From Vitreoscilla sp. (lineage in GTDB: Bacteria; Pseudomonadota; Gammaproteobacteria; Burkholderiales; Burkholderiaceae), in contig JACMOG010000672.1 of the NCBI GenBank assembly GCA_014378125.1, positions 1 to 5,592 of the forward strand: a DNA stretch of 5,592 nt, in the 5' to 3' direction. How positions within the stretch are numbered: the stretch's first letter is position 1; the number at the start of each line of letters is the position of its first letter. Positions 1-5,238 of this stretch are shown piece after piece. Made by a program: the position numbers and the translations under genes. The notes beneath the pieces are model-generated. The model saw only the letters and a program-made list of their open reading frames with translations. It was not told the origin of the DNA and made no database searches.

Positions 1-182
1 AGGCGCGTGCCCGGCAGGCGCGCGTCCAGCAGCTTGCGCTCGCGGACCACCATCAGGTTGACGGATGACTTCTGGTAGCCGATGCGCAGCTCCGCCGCGC
101 CGGCACGCGCGGGCGGCGCCACCGCGCCGGCCGCGGCGGCCGCCAGGGCCAGCGCCTGGCGTCGATTCAGCGAGAAATCCAT
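1..182 (-). CDS. SsuA-like sulfonate-binding protein, partial (N-terminus only)
   Basis: This is the first 60 codons of a second substrate-binding protein of the aliphatic sulfonate (SsuA) ABC-transporter family; the rest lies beyond the left edge. The ATG at 182-180 comes one base after the TGA of the preceding ssuA, so the two are almost certainly co-transcribed and probably translationally coupled. The N-terminus reads MDFSLNRRQALAL, followed by an alanine-rich hydrophobic stretch to about residue 27. This is an export signal with a twin-arginine pair, compatible with Tat or Sec export. The mature part begins with ELRIGYQKSS, closely matching the ELRIGFQKSA of the upstream paralogue and the LRIGYQKGS of E. 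coli SsuA as I recall it. The family is clear, but the ligand could be another sulfonate or a related organosulfur compound. Only the signal peptide and first strand are visible, so I give no gene symbol. Confidence 0.82.
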   Translation of the reverse strand, partial: MDFSLNRRQALALAAAAAGAVAPPARAGAAELRIGYQKSSVNLMVVRERKLLDARLPGTR

Positions 183-183
183 G

Positions 184-1155
184 TCACTTGCCTGCGACGG
201 TGGCGGCGCCCGCGGCGCCGGGCAACGCGTCGGCGATGCGCACGGGCCTCGGGATCAACTTGAGCTCGTAGAACGTGTCGGCCACCTTCTGCTGCTCCGC
301 CGCCACGGCCGGCGTGAGCGGCACGACCCCGAAGCGATAGCGCCTCAGGCTGGACTCGACGACCGCAGGATCGAGCCCCTGCAGCGGCGCGATGACGCCG
401 GCGGCACGATGCACGTCGGCCTGCACGAACTTCGCCGCGTCCTGCGTGTTGGCGAAGAGCTCGCGGATGACGGCCGGGTTGGCCTGCGCGAAGTCGGTCT
501 GCGCCAGGTAGTAGTTGAAGTCGTTGACCACGCCCGTGCCGTCGGCGAGCTGGCGCGCGCCGACCTGCTGCTCCACGGCGGCCAGGAACGGATCCCAGAT
601 GGCCCAGGCGTCGACGGCGCCCTTCTCGAACGCGGCGCGCGCGTCGGCCGGCGGCAGGAACACCGGCGTGATGTCCGAATACTTCAGGCCGTTCTTCTCC
701 AGCAGCTTCACGAGCAGGTAGTGCACGTTGGAGCCCTTGTTCAGAGCGACGCGCTTGCCCTTCAGGTCGGCCACCGACTTCAACGGCGACTCCCTGGGCA
801 CCACCAGCGCCTCGGCCAGCGGGGCCGCCGGATCGTTGCCCACGTAGACGAAGCGCGCGCCCGCGGCCTGCGCGAAGATCGGCGGCGCCTCGCCGACGAA
901 GCCCACGTCGATGGCGCCGACGTTCAGGCCCTCGAGCAACTGCGGCCCGGCGGGGAATTCCACCCACTTCACGGCCACGCCCTGCGGCGCAAGACGCTTC
1001 TCCAGCGTGCCCTGGGCCTTCTGCAGCACGAACAGGCTGGCCGACTTCTGGAAGCCGATGCGCAGTTCCCTGGCGGGCTCGGCGTGCGCGCCGAAGGCGG
1101 CCGCCGCCAGGCCCAGTGCGAGCAAGGCGCGGCGCGCCGATGTGAATGAGTTCAT
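184..1155 (-). CDS. ssuA: Aliphatic sulfonate ABC transporter, periplasmic substrate-binding protein SsuA
   Basis: Predicted 323-residue periplasmic protein that captures alkanesulfonates and delivers them to the SsuBC transporter. The chosen start (MNSFTSARRALL) is followed directly by a signal peptide that ends near AHA-EPA, about residue 24. A longer frame reaches back to 1287, but it overlaps ssuE and its extra residues look non-coding. The mature protein carries the family landmarks: ELRIGFQKSA, VKWVEFPAGPQLLEGLNVGAID, APPIFAQAAGARFVYVG, SVADLKGKRVALNKGSN and PADARAAFEKGAVDAWAIWDP. These line up closely with remembered E. coli SsuA and the length is similar. It lies 28 bases after ssuE. 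The Shine-Dalgarno match is weak (GAAG about 6 bases before ATG), so translation may depend partly on coupling. The order ssuE-ssuA matches the E. coli ssuEADCB operon. Confidence in the family is high; the exact sulfonate preference cannot be read. Confidence 0.95.
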   Translation of the reverse strand: MNSFTSARRALLALGLAAAAFGAHAEPARELRIGFQKSASLFVLQKAQGTLEKRLAPQGVAVKWVEFPAGPQLLEGLNVGAIDVGFVGEAPPIFAQAAGARFVYVGNDPAAPLAEALVVPRESPLKSVADLKGKRVALNKGSNVHYLLVKLLEKNGLKYSDITPVFLPPADARAAFEKGAVDAWAIWDPFLAAVEQQVGARQLADGTGVVNDFNYYLAQTDFAQANPAVIRELFANTQDAAKFVQADVHRAAGVIAPLQGLDPAVVESSLRRYRFGVVPLTPAVAAEQQKVADTFYELKLIPRPVRIADALPGAAGAATVAGK

Positions 1156-1183
1156 GGTGTCTTCGGGAAGTGGATCGGGTTGT

Positions 1184-1732
1184 TCAGGCGACCAGCGCCA
1201 GCGGGCTCGCGACGCGAAGCGGCAGCGGGCCGTCGGCCAGCGCGCGCTCGGTGCGCTGCAGCACGTCGTCGTGCGCCACGTGGCCATGCTGGGGATGCAG
1301 CGTGAACTGGGCGTCGACGGCGTAGGCCGCGTCGAGGATGTGTCGCGCCCCCAGCGCGGCCAACACCGGCTTGAGCGCGTAATCGAGCGCCAGCAGGTGC
1401 GCGGCGCTGCCGCCGGTGCCCAGAGCGAGCACGGTCTTGCCGCGCAGCGCGTCCTGCGGCAGCAGGTCGAGGAAGGTCTTCAGCAGGCCGCTGTACGCGG
1501 CCTTGTAGATGGGCGTGGCGATGACCACCAGCCGGGCCGCGGCCACCTGCTCGCGGGCGCGGCGGATGGCGGGATCGTCGAAGTCGGCGCGCACCAGCGC
1601 CGCGGCGGGCAGATCGCGCAGCACGATCTCGCCGCGGGGCGTGGACTCGGGAAAGCTCGCCAGCACGTGGCGCAGCAGAGCCGTGGAGCGCGAGTTGGCG
1701 GACGGGCTGCCGGCGAGGGCGACGATGGCCAT
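1184..1732 (-). CDS. ssuE: NAD(P)H-dependent FMN reductase SsuE
   Basis: A 182-residue flavodoxin-fold reductase that supplies FMNH2 to the alkanesulfonate monooxygenase SsuD, which releases sulfite from sulfonates in the cytoplasm. The sequence shows the flavin phosphate loop GSPSANSRS (residues 8-16), the family block ATPIYKAAYSGLLKTFLDLL (72-91), the glycine-rich GTGGSAAHLLALDYALKPVL (105-124), and a tyrosine at 118. That tyrosine corresponds to the pi-helix Tyr118 described for E. coli SsuE, so this should behave as a canonical two-component reductase. It is slightly shorter than the E. coli protein (191 residues) at the C-terminus. The ATG at 1732 is the first start available in frame, but no good Shine-Dalgarno precedes it. 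It is the first gene of the operon, so the promoter should lie in 1733-1863. The monooxygenase itself is not in the window. Confidence 0.96.
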   Translation of the reverse strand: MAIVALAGSPSANSRSTALLRHVLASFPESTPRGEIVLRDLPAAALVRADFDDPAIRRAREQVAAARLVVIATPIYKAAYSGLLKTFLDLLPQDALRGKTVLALGTGGSAAHLLALDYALKPVLAALGARHILDAAYAVDAQFTLHPQHGHVAHDDVLQRTERALADGPLPLRVASPLALVA

Positions 1733-1863
1733 GACGGGGGGTGTCGAGTTATGAACACCCTCACGATAGGCACGCCGTCGCGCGACGGGAACGAATGCGA
1801 TCGGCTATCGATATCCGTGCGCCGCCTTTGTCGGTAACGGCGCAACCTTATGCGCGCAGCGAC
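1733..1863 (-). promoter_or_regulatory. Spacer upstream of ssuE, presumed to hold the ssu operon promoter
   Basis: This 131-base non-coding stretch lies between the end of the response regulator and ssuE and is more AT-rich than the neighbouring genes. It contains a perfect 14-base palindrome, CCGTCGCGCGACGG (1775-1788), and an AT-richer patch around 1806-1815 (TATCGATATC). There is also a stem-loop with 7-bp arms at 1818-1824 and 1838-1844 and a 13-base loop. No convincing -35/-10 pair stands out. Ssu operons are generally induced by sulfate limitation through CysB-type LysR regulators (Cbl in E. coli, SsuR in Burkholderia). I could not identify such a site with confidence, so placing the promoter here rests on gene layout. 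Confidence 0.4.
1818..1844 (-). terminator. Weak stem-loop after the response regulator gene
   Basis: Arms TGCGCCG (1818-1824) and CGGCGCA (1838-1844) pair perfectly over 7 bp around a 13-base loop, starting about 20 bases beyond the response regulator stop codon. There is no T-tract on the minus strand, so it does not look like a standard intrinsic terminator. It could be a transcript 3'-end structure or chance in GC-rich DNA. Confidence 0.2.
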
Positions 1864-2238
1864 TCAGGGACGCGTGCGCTGCGACAGGTCGTCCACCAGC
1901 GCCAGCAACGCATTGGTATCGGCTGGCTTGCGCAGGTAGAAGTCGAAGCCGCAGGCCCGCGTCGCCACCTCCACGGCCACGCCGTGCGAGGCGCTGAGCG
2001 CCACCAGGAACGGCTGTCGACTCAACGGCGCGCCGCGGATTGCGCGCGCGGCCTCGTAGCCGTTCATGACGGGCATGTCGAGGTCCATGAAGACGATCTC
2101 GGGCTCGAACGCCGCGGCCGTCTCGACGGCCTGCTGGCCGTTGTCGGCCACCTTGGTATCGTGGCCGAGCGTCTCGAACAGCAGGCCCATCGTCTCGGTG
2201 ATGTCCTTGAGGTCGTCGGCTACCAGGATCCTGGTCAA
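1864..2238 (-). CDS. Stand-alone single-domain response regulator (CheY-like receiver)
   Basis: A receiver domain of 124 residues with no output domain. All phosphorylation residues are present: the acidic pair D8-D9 (ILVADD), the phospho-acceptor D52 (IVFMDLDMPVMNG), the switch serine S82 (VALSAS), the aromatic Y101 and the invariant lysine K104 (LRKP). It should accept a phosphoryl group from a histidine kinase and act by protein-protein contact. No kinase or methyl-accepting protein gene is nearby, so it is an orphan here. I chose the TTG at 2238 because AGGGAG (2247-2252) sits 8 bases upstream and the protein then starts MTRILVADD, right at the first beta strand. A second in-frame TTG at 2256 adds six residues but overlaps that ribosome-binding site. 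The only nearby ATG (2243) is in another frame and stops after two codons. The partner and process are unknown. Confidence 0.9.
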   Translation of the reverse strand: MTRILVADDLKDITETMGLLFETLGHDTKVADNGQQAVETAAAFEPEIVFMDLDMPVMNGYEAARAIRGAPLSRQPFLVALSASHGVAVEVATRACGFDFYLRKPADTNALLALVDDLSQRTRP

Positions 2239-2246
2239 TGCATTTG

Positions 2247-2252
2247 CTCCCT
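2247..2252 (-). promoter_or_regulatory. Ribosome binding site that sets the TTG start of the response regulator
   Basis: AGGGAG on the minus strand lies 8 bases before the TTG at 2238 and only 3 bases before an out-of-frame ATG at 2243. The spacing therefore favours the TTG, and it argues against the upstream TTG at 2256, which lies before the site. Confidence 0.6.
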
Positions 2253-2307
2253 GCAAAGTCCCGGCCGCTTGCGTGGCGCGCCCGGTGACAGCCCTATCCT
2301 AACTTGG

Positions 2308-2321
2308 CATTTGTCCAAATG
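2308..2321. promoter_or_regulatory. Inverted repeat upstream of the response regulator, possible operator
   Basis: CATTTGTCCAAATG is a dyad with 6-base arms and a 2-base centre, in an AT-richer patch about 70 bases before the response regulator start. A second nested symmetry (TTGG at 2304-2307 with CCAA at 2315-2318) overlaps it. Position and symmetry fit a transcription-factor site or part of a promoter region, but I recognise no regulator and no clear -35/-10 pair. Confidence 0.3.
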
Positions 2322-2374
2322 TTGTCGGGATGGGCACTCACGCAACAGCCGACGCGAGAACGCCATTTCGCGTG

Positions 2375-2408
2375 AAAAAATACTCACCTGGGTATTGTCG
2401 CGCAGGTG
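2375..2408 (-). terminator. Probable weak intrinsic terminator after the exonuclease gene
   Basis: Read on the minus strand, CACCTG begins at the base directly after the exonuclease TGA. It pairs with CAGGTG across a 12-base loop and is followed by AGTATTTTTT, ending in six T residues. The stem is only 6 bp, so efficiency may be modest, but stem, position and T-run together fit Rho-independent termination. The same stretch contains an imperfect 18-base dyad, AATACTCACCTGGGTATT (2379-2396). Confidence 0.45.
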
Positions 2409-3425
2409 TCACGTGGCGGCGTCGTCGCCGAAGGCCGTGCGGAACGTGCCGCATTGCAGGCCCTTCTCGCTCAATGCACGCACCAGCACCGCCTCGTCAC
2501 CGTGCGTGACCACCACCCGCGAGCAGCGCGTGGCATCGACCGCGGCCAGCAGGCCGGGCCAGTCGGCGTGGTCGCTGAGGACGAACCCGCGGTCGAGGCC
2601 GGCGCGGTGGCGCGCGCCGTGCTGCTGCATCCAGCCGCTGGCGAACGATTCGCGCACGCGGACGACGCGTTGCCAGCGCCACGGCGCCTGCGCGCTGGGC
2701 GGGGCCACCACGAGCGCACCGCGCAGCGCGCGGGGGTCTTCCAGTTCTTTCCACGGCCGCGTGGGCGGCAGGCGCACGCCCTCGGCCAGGTGCGCCGCGT
2801 TGATGGCCTCGGCGGCCGGATGCACGTAGATCGGGCCCAGGCCGGCGTCGATGCCGGCCAGCACATGCTGGGTCTTGCCCAGGCTGTAGGCGCCCACCAT
2901 GCTGGCCTCGCCGGCCGCGGCGTTGGACTGCCACCAGCGGTTCATGTCGTCGAACACGTCGGCGTGGCGCGGCCACCGGTAGATCGGCAGGCCGAACGTG
3001 GCCTCGGTGACGAAGCAGTCGCAGCGCACGGGCTCGAACGGCTCGCACGTGGGATTCGCGTCGCCCAGCGTCGACACGCAGTAGTCGCCCGCCAGCACCC
3101 ACACCTGGCCCTCCGCCTCGATGCGCACCTGGGCCGAGCCCAGGATGTGGCCGGCCGGGTGCAGGCTCACGCGGGCCGCGCCGATGGTGACGGTCTCGCC
3201 CCACTCCAGCCCCGTCACGTCGATGCGGCCCAGCCGCGCGCGCAGCACGCCCACGCCGCGCCGGGCGGTAAGGTAGTGGCGATGGCCCGTGCGCGCGTGG
3301 TCGGAATGGGCGTGCGTGATCACCGCGCGCTCCACCTTGCGCCACGGATCGACGTAGAAGTCGCCCGCCGGGCAGTACAGGCCCTCGGGACGCCGCACGA
3401 CCAGGTCAGCGATACTGGAACGCAT
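2409..3425 (-). CDS. DNA ligase-associated exonuclease, metallo-beta-lactamase fold
   Basis: A 338-residue protein of the putative ligase-associated exonuclease family, a metallo-beta-lactamase/beta-CASP-like nuclease group usually encoded beside an ATP-dependent DNA ligase, an Lhr-type helicase and a phosphoesterase, and predicted to act in DNA repair. The family start LVVRRPEGLYCPAGDFYVDPW (about 8-28) precedes the metal-binding signature HAHSDH (38-43). Further likely ligands are H93 (HPAGHILGS), D114 (LAGDY), H286 (LSDHADWPGLL) and H308 (VVTHGD). The block EATFGLPIYRWP (141-152) is also typical. The ATG at 3425 has AAGGGAG 8 bases upstream and places the family start correctly; a longer frame to 3515 would only read the opposite strand of the DUF805 gene. 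Its ATG overlaps that of the divergent DUF805 gene by two bases. No ligase gene adjoins it on either side. Confidence 0.92.
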   Translation of the reverse strand: MRSSIADLVVRRPEGLYCPAGDFYVDPWRKVERAVITHAHSDHARTGHRHYLTARRGVGVLRARLGRIDVTGLEWGETVTIGAARVSLHPAGHILGSAQVRIEAEGQVWVLAGDYCVSTLGDANPTCEPFEPVRCDCFVTEATFGLPIYRWPRHADVFDDMNRWWQSNAAAGEASMVGAYSLGKTQHVLAGIDAGLGPIYVHPAAEAINAAHLAEGVRLPPTRPWKELEDPRALRGALVVAPPSAQAPWRWQRVVRVRESFASGWMQQHGARHRAGLDRGFVLSDHADWPGLLAAVDATRCSRVVVTHGDEAVLVRALSEKGLQCGTFRTAFGDDAAT

Positions 3426-3888
3426 GGAGCCGACTCCCTTCCCCACCGTGCCCGCCGGCCGCCCCGCCCTGGACGAACTCACGGCGCTGGCGCTTGGCGC
3501 CGACCCGGAGCGCACCTCGCTGCCGCGGCTCTACCTGGGCCTGAAGGGCCGCATCCCGCGCCGCACCTTCTGGCTGCACGGCGTGCTGGCGCTGCTGTTG
3601 ATGGGCCTCGTGCTCAACGTCCTGCTGGTGATCGCCAACTTCGACAAGGACACCTCGGCCAAGCTCGCCAACCTGGTGTTCCTGTGGCCGCTGGTGGCCA
3701 TCTCGGCCAAGCGCCAGCACGACTTCAACTTCTCGGGCTGGTGGGCGCTGATCCACTTCGTGCCCGGCGTGGGCTCGCTGTTCCTGATGCTGGTGGACGG
3801 CAGCGTGCCCGGCACCCGCGGTGTCAACCGCTTCGGCGTCGATCCGCGCGAGGCCCTGGCGCGCGCACGGATCAGTAGCGCCCATTGA
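3424..3888 (+). CDS. DUF805 family small membrane protein
   Basis: A 154-residue inner-membrane protein of unknown function. The DUF805 core starts at LYLGLKGRIPRRTFW (36-50) and continues with a hydrophobic segment at about 51-72. A second hydrophobic stretch (81-94) leads into the diagnostic AKRQHDFNFSGWW (95-107), then a third (108-124). The family ending GSVPGTRGVNRFGVDP spans about 126-141. The first 35 residues are proline-rich, polar and not part of the domain, so the true start could be the GTG at 3448. The ATG has only a short GGA match upstream. A possible -10 element GATACT (3411-3416) lies so close that the transcript might be nearly leaderless. The gene diverges from the exonuclease with overlapping start codons and overlaps the end of clsB by 17 bases tail to tail. 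The family assignment is firm, the exact start less so, and no role can be inferred. Confidence 0.9.
   Translation: MEPTPFPTVPAGRPALDELTALALGADPERTSLPRLYLGLKGRIPRRTFWLHGVLALLLMGLVLNVLLVIANFDKDTSAKLANLVFLWPLVAISAKRQHDFNFSGWWALIHFVPGVGSLFLMLVDGSVPGTRGVNRFGVDPREALARARISSAH
3434..3440 (-). promoter_or_regulatory. Ribosome binding site of the exonuclease, inside the DUF805 coding region
   Basis: AAGGGAG on the minus strand lies 8 bases before the exonuclease ATG at 3425, a strong match and good spacing. It falls opposite codons 4-6 of the divergent DUF805 gene, so this sequence serves two purposes. Confidence 0.6.
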
Positions 3889-5203
3889 TGCCGGCCATGC
3901 GCAGGAACCAGTGCGCCACCATGGCCACGAAGGTCCGGCGCAGCACGGCCAGCCAACCCCTGGCGTAGGGCGGCGCCATCACCACGCTGGAGGCCGCCAT
4001 CGCGATCTCCAGCTCCTGGGCGGCGCGCAGGGCGAACGGCACGTCGCACACGACGACGTTGGCCTCCAGGTTCAGCAGCAGCGACAGCGGGTCGATGTTG
4101 GAGCTGCCCAGCGTGGCCCACTCCTCGTCGACCACCGCCATCTTCGCGTGCAGGTAGGCCGGCGTGTACTCGAAGATCTGCACGCCCTTGGCGAGCAACT
4201 CCTCGTAGAGCACGCGCGCCGCCACCCCCGCGATGCGGTAGTCGATCTTGCCTTGCAGCAGCAGGCGCACCTTCACGCCGCGCTCGGCGGCCTTGATCAA
4301 CGCCATGCGGAAGTGGCGATCGGGATAGAAGTACGGCGTCACCAGGTCGATGCGGTGGCGCGCGTGCTGGATCGCCTCCATGTAGACGCGCTCGATGGAG
4401 CGGCGCTGGCGCAGGTTGTCGCGCACCACGAAGGCCAGGCTCACCGGCGGCTGCGGCGCGCCCGCGTTGGTCCGGCGCGGGCGCACGATGCGCAGCCGCG
4501 TGGCCAGGCGTCGCGCGCGCGCCATGGGGGCGGCGCTGCGCACCAGGCTGGCGAGCTCGTCGCGCCACACGCGGCCCAGCATCGCACGCGTCCAGATCGC
4601 CTGCACCGACTGCTCCACCCCTGCCACGGCCCGGCCGCGCAGGCGCGTCGCGAAGTCGAGCCGCGGGGCGTCGCTCCAGCCGTGGTGCAGGTCGTTGCGG
4701 TCGGCGATCAGGTTGATGCCGCCGACGAAGGCCACCTCGCCGTCGACCACGCACAGCTTCTGGTGCAGCCGGCGCGCCTGGCCCGGCTGGAAGTAGCTCC
4801 ACCACCGGTCGATGGGCCGGAACACCGCCAGCTGCACGCCCGCGGGCACCATCCATTCGCGCAGCGCGGCCAGCGTGGCCTTGGAGCCGAAGCCGTCCAC
4901 CACCACGCGCACCTGCACCCCGCGCCGCGCGGCCGCGGCCAGCAGCAGCGCCAGCGTCTGGGCGACGGCATCGTCATGGAAGATGTAGGTGGCCAGCCAG
5001 ATGCTGCGACGCGCCTGAGCGATAGCCGCGCCCATCGCGGGAAACAGGTCGTCCCCGCCGCGCAGCAGCTCGATGGTGTGGCCCCCCTCGAACTTCGGCT
5101 TGACGCCGAGGCTCCAGGGCGCGCGCGCATTGGCGCGCGCTTTGGCCCGCTCTTGACGCTTGGCCTTGATCGCAGGTCTCCACGAGGTGAATGAGGCCGG
5201 CAC
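3872..5203 (-). CDS. clsB: Cardiolipin synthase ClsB (phospholipase D family)
   Basis: A 443-residue phospholipase D superfamily protein, predicted to make cardiolipin at the inner membrane by phosphatidyl transfer. Both HKD motifs are intact: HQKLCVVDGEVAFVGG (H147, K149, D154) and HAKMAVVDEEWATLGSSNID (H352, K354, D359). Other ClsB-like blocks are IELLRGGDDLFPAM, YIFHDDAVAQTLA and VTPYFYPDRHFRMAL. It lacks the N-terminal membrane helices of ClsA-type enzymes, like E. coli ClsB (YbhO, 413 residues). The N-terminus has a basic stretch (KAKRQERAKARANAR). I chose the GTG at 5203 because AGGAAG lies 9 bases upstream. The alternative is a TTG at 5242 that overlaps the upstream ybhP-like stop codon (TTGA) and adds 13 residues; its codons also end in G or C, so it cannot be excluded. 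The gene follows a ybhP-like gene as in E. coli. Confidence 0.93.
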   Translation of the reverse strand: MPASFTSWRPAIKAKRQERAKARANARAPWSLGVKPKFEGGHTIELLRGGDDLFPAMGAAIAQARRSIWLATYIFHDDAVAQTLALLLAAAARRGVQVRVVVDGFGSKATLAALREWMVPAGVQLAVFRPIDRWWSYFQPGQARRLHQKLCVVDGEVAFVGGINLIADRNDLHHGWSDAPRLDFATRLRGRAVAGVEQSVQAIWTRAMLGRVWRDELASLVRSAAPMARARRLATRLRIVRPRRTNAGAPQPPVSLAFVVRDNLRQRRSIERVYMEAIQHARHRIDLVTPYFYPDRHFRMALIKAAERGVKVRLLLQGKIDYRIAGVAARVLYEELLAKGVQIFEYTPAYLHAKMAVVDEEWATLGSSNIDPLSLLLNLEANVVVCDVPFALRAAQELEIAMAASSVVMAPPYARGWLAVLRRTFVAMVAHWFLRMAGINGRY

Positions 5204-5212
5204 GGCCGGCGG

Positions 5213-5218
5213 CTTCCT
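5213..5218 (-). promoter_or_regulatory. Ribosome binding site supporting a GTG start of clsB
   Basis: AGGAAG on the minus strand sits 9 bases before the GTG at 5203. No comparable site precedes the competing TTG at 5242, where only TTGGGC is present. The site would lie inside the coding region if the longer start is used. Confidence 0.45.
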
Positions 5219-5238
5219 GGCGCTGGGGGCGCCCGCCG

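Noticed and set aside
82..1149. Long plus-strand open frame opposite ssuA
   Set aside because: It is antisense to a well-supported gene, is rich in Arg, Gly, His and Ala, and has no domain-like pattern. This is a usual by-product of GC-rich coding DNA.
1156..1287. N-terminal extension of ssuA by 44 residues
   Set aside because: It would overlap the end of ssuE and bury the signal peptide. The start at 1155 puts the export signal at the N-terminus.
1733..1863. A specific sigma-70 promoter or CysB/SsuR site for the ssu operon
   Set aside because: Several partial -35/-10 pairings can be drawn, but none has both good boxes and correct spacing, so no exact site is claimed.
3426..3515. 30-residue N-terminal extension of the exonuclease
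   Set aside because: The added residues are Ser/Gly/Ala-rich and antisense to DUF805. The ATG at 3425 has a strong ribosome binding site and matches the usual family start.
2406..3878. Plus-strand open frame of 490 codons spanning the exonuclease and DUF805 genes
   Set aside because: It is antisense to the exonuclease and out of frame with DUF805. Its composition is low-complexity (His, Arg, Ala, Gly) and no family is recognisable.
3531..4856. Minus-strand open frame of 441 codons in another frame of clsB, reaching into DUF805
   Set aside because: It is a frame-shifted shadow of clsB with Arg/Ala/Gly-rich composition, and it crosses the end of a real convergent gene.
3821..5194. Plus-strand open frame of 457 codons opposite clsB
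   Set aside because: clsB on the other strand has both HKD motifs and clear family similarity. The antisense frame shows only compositional bias.
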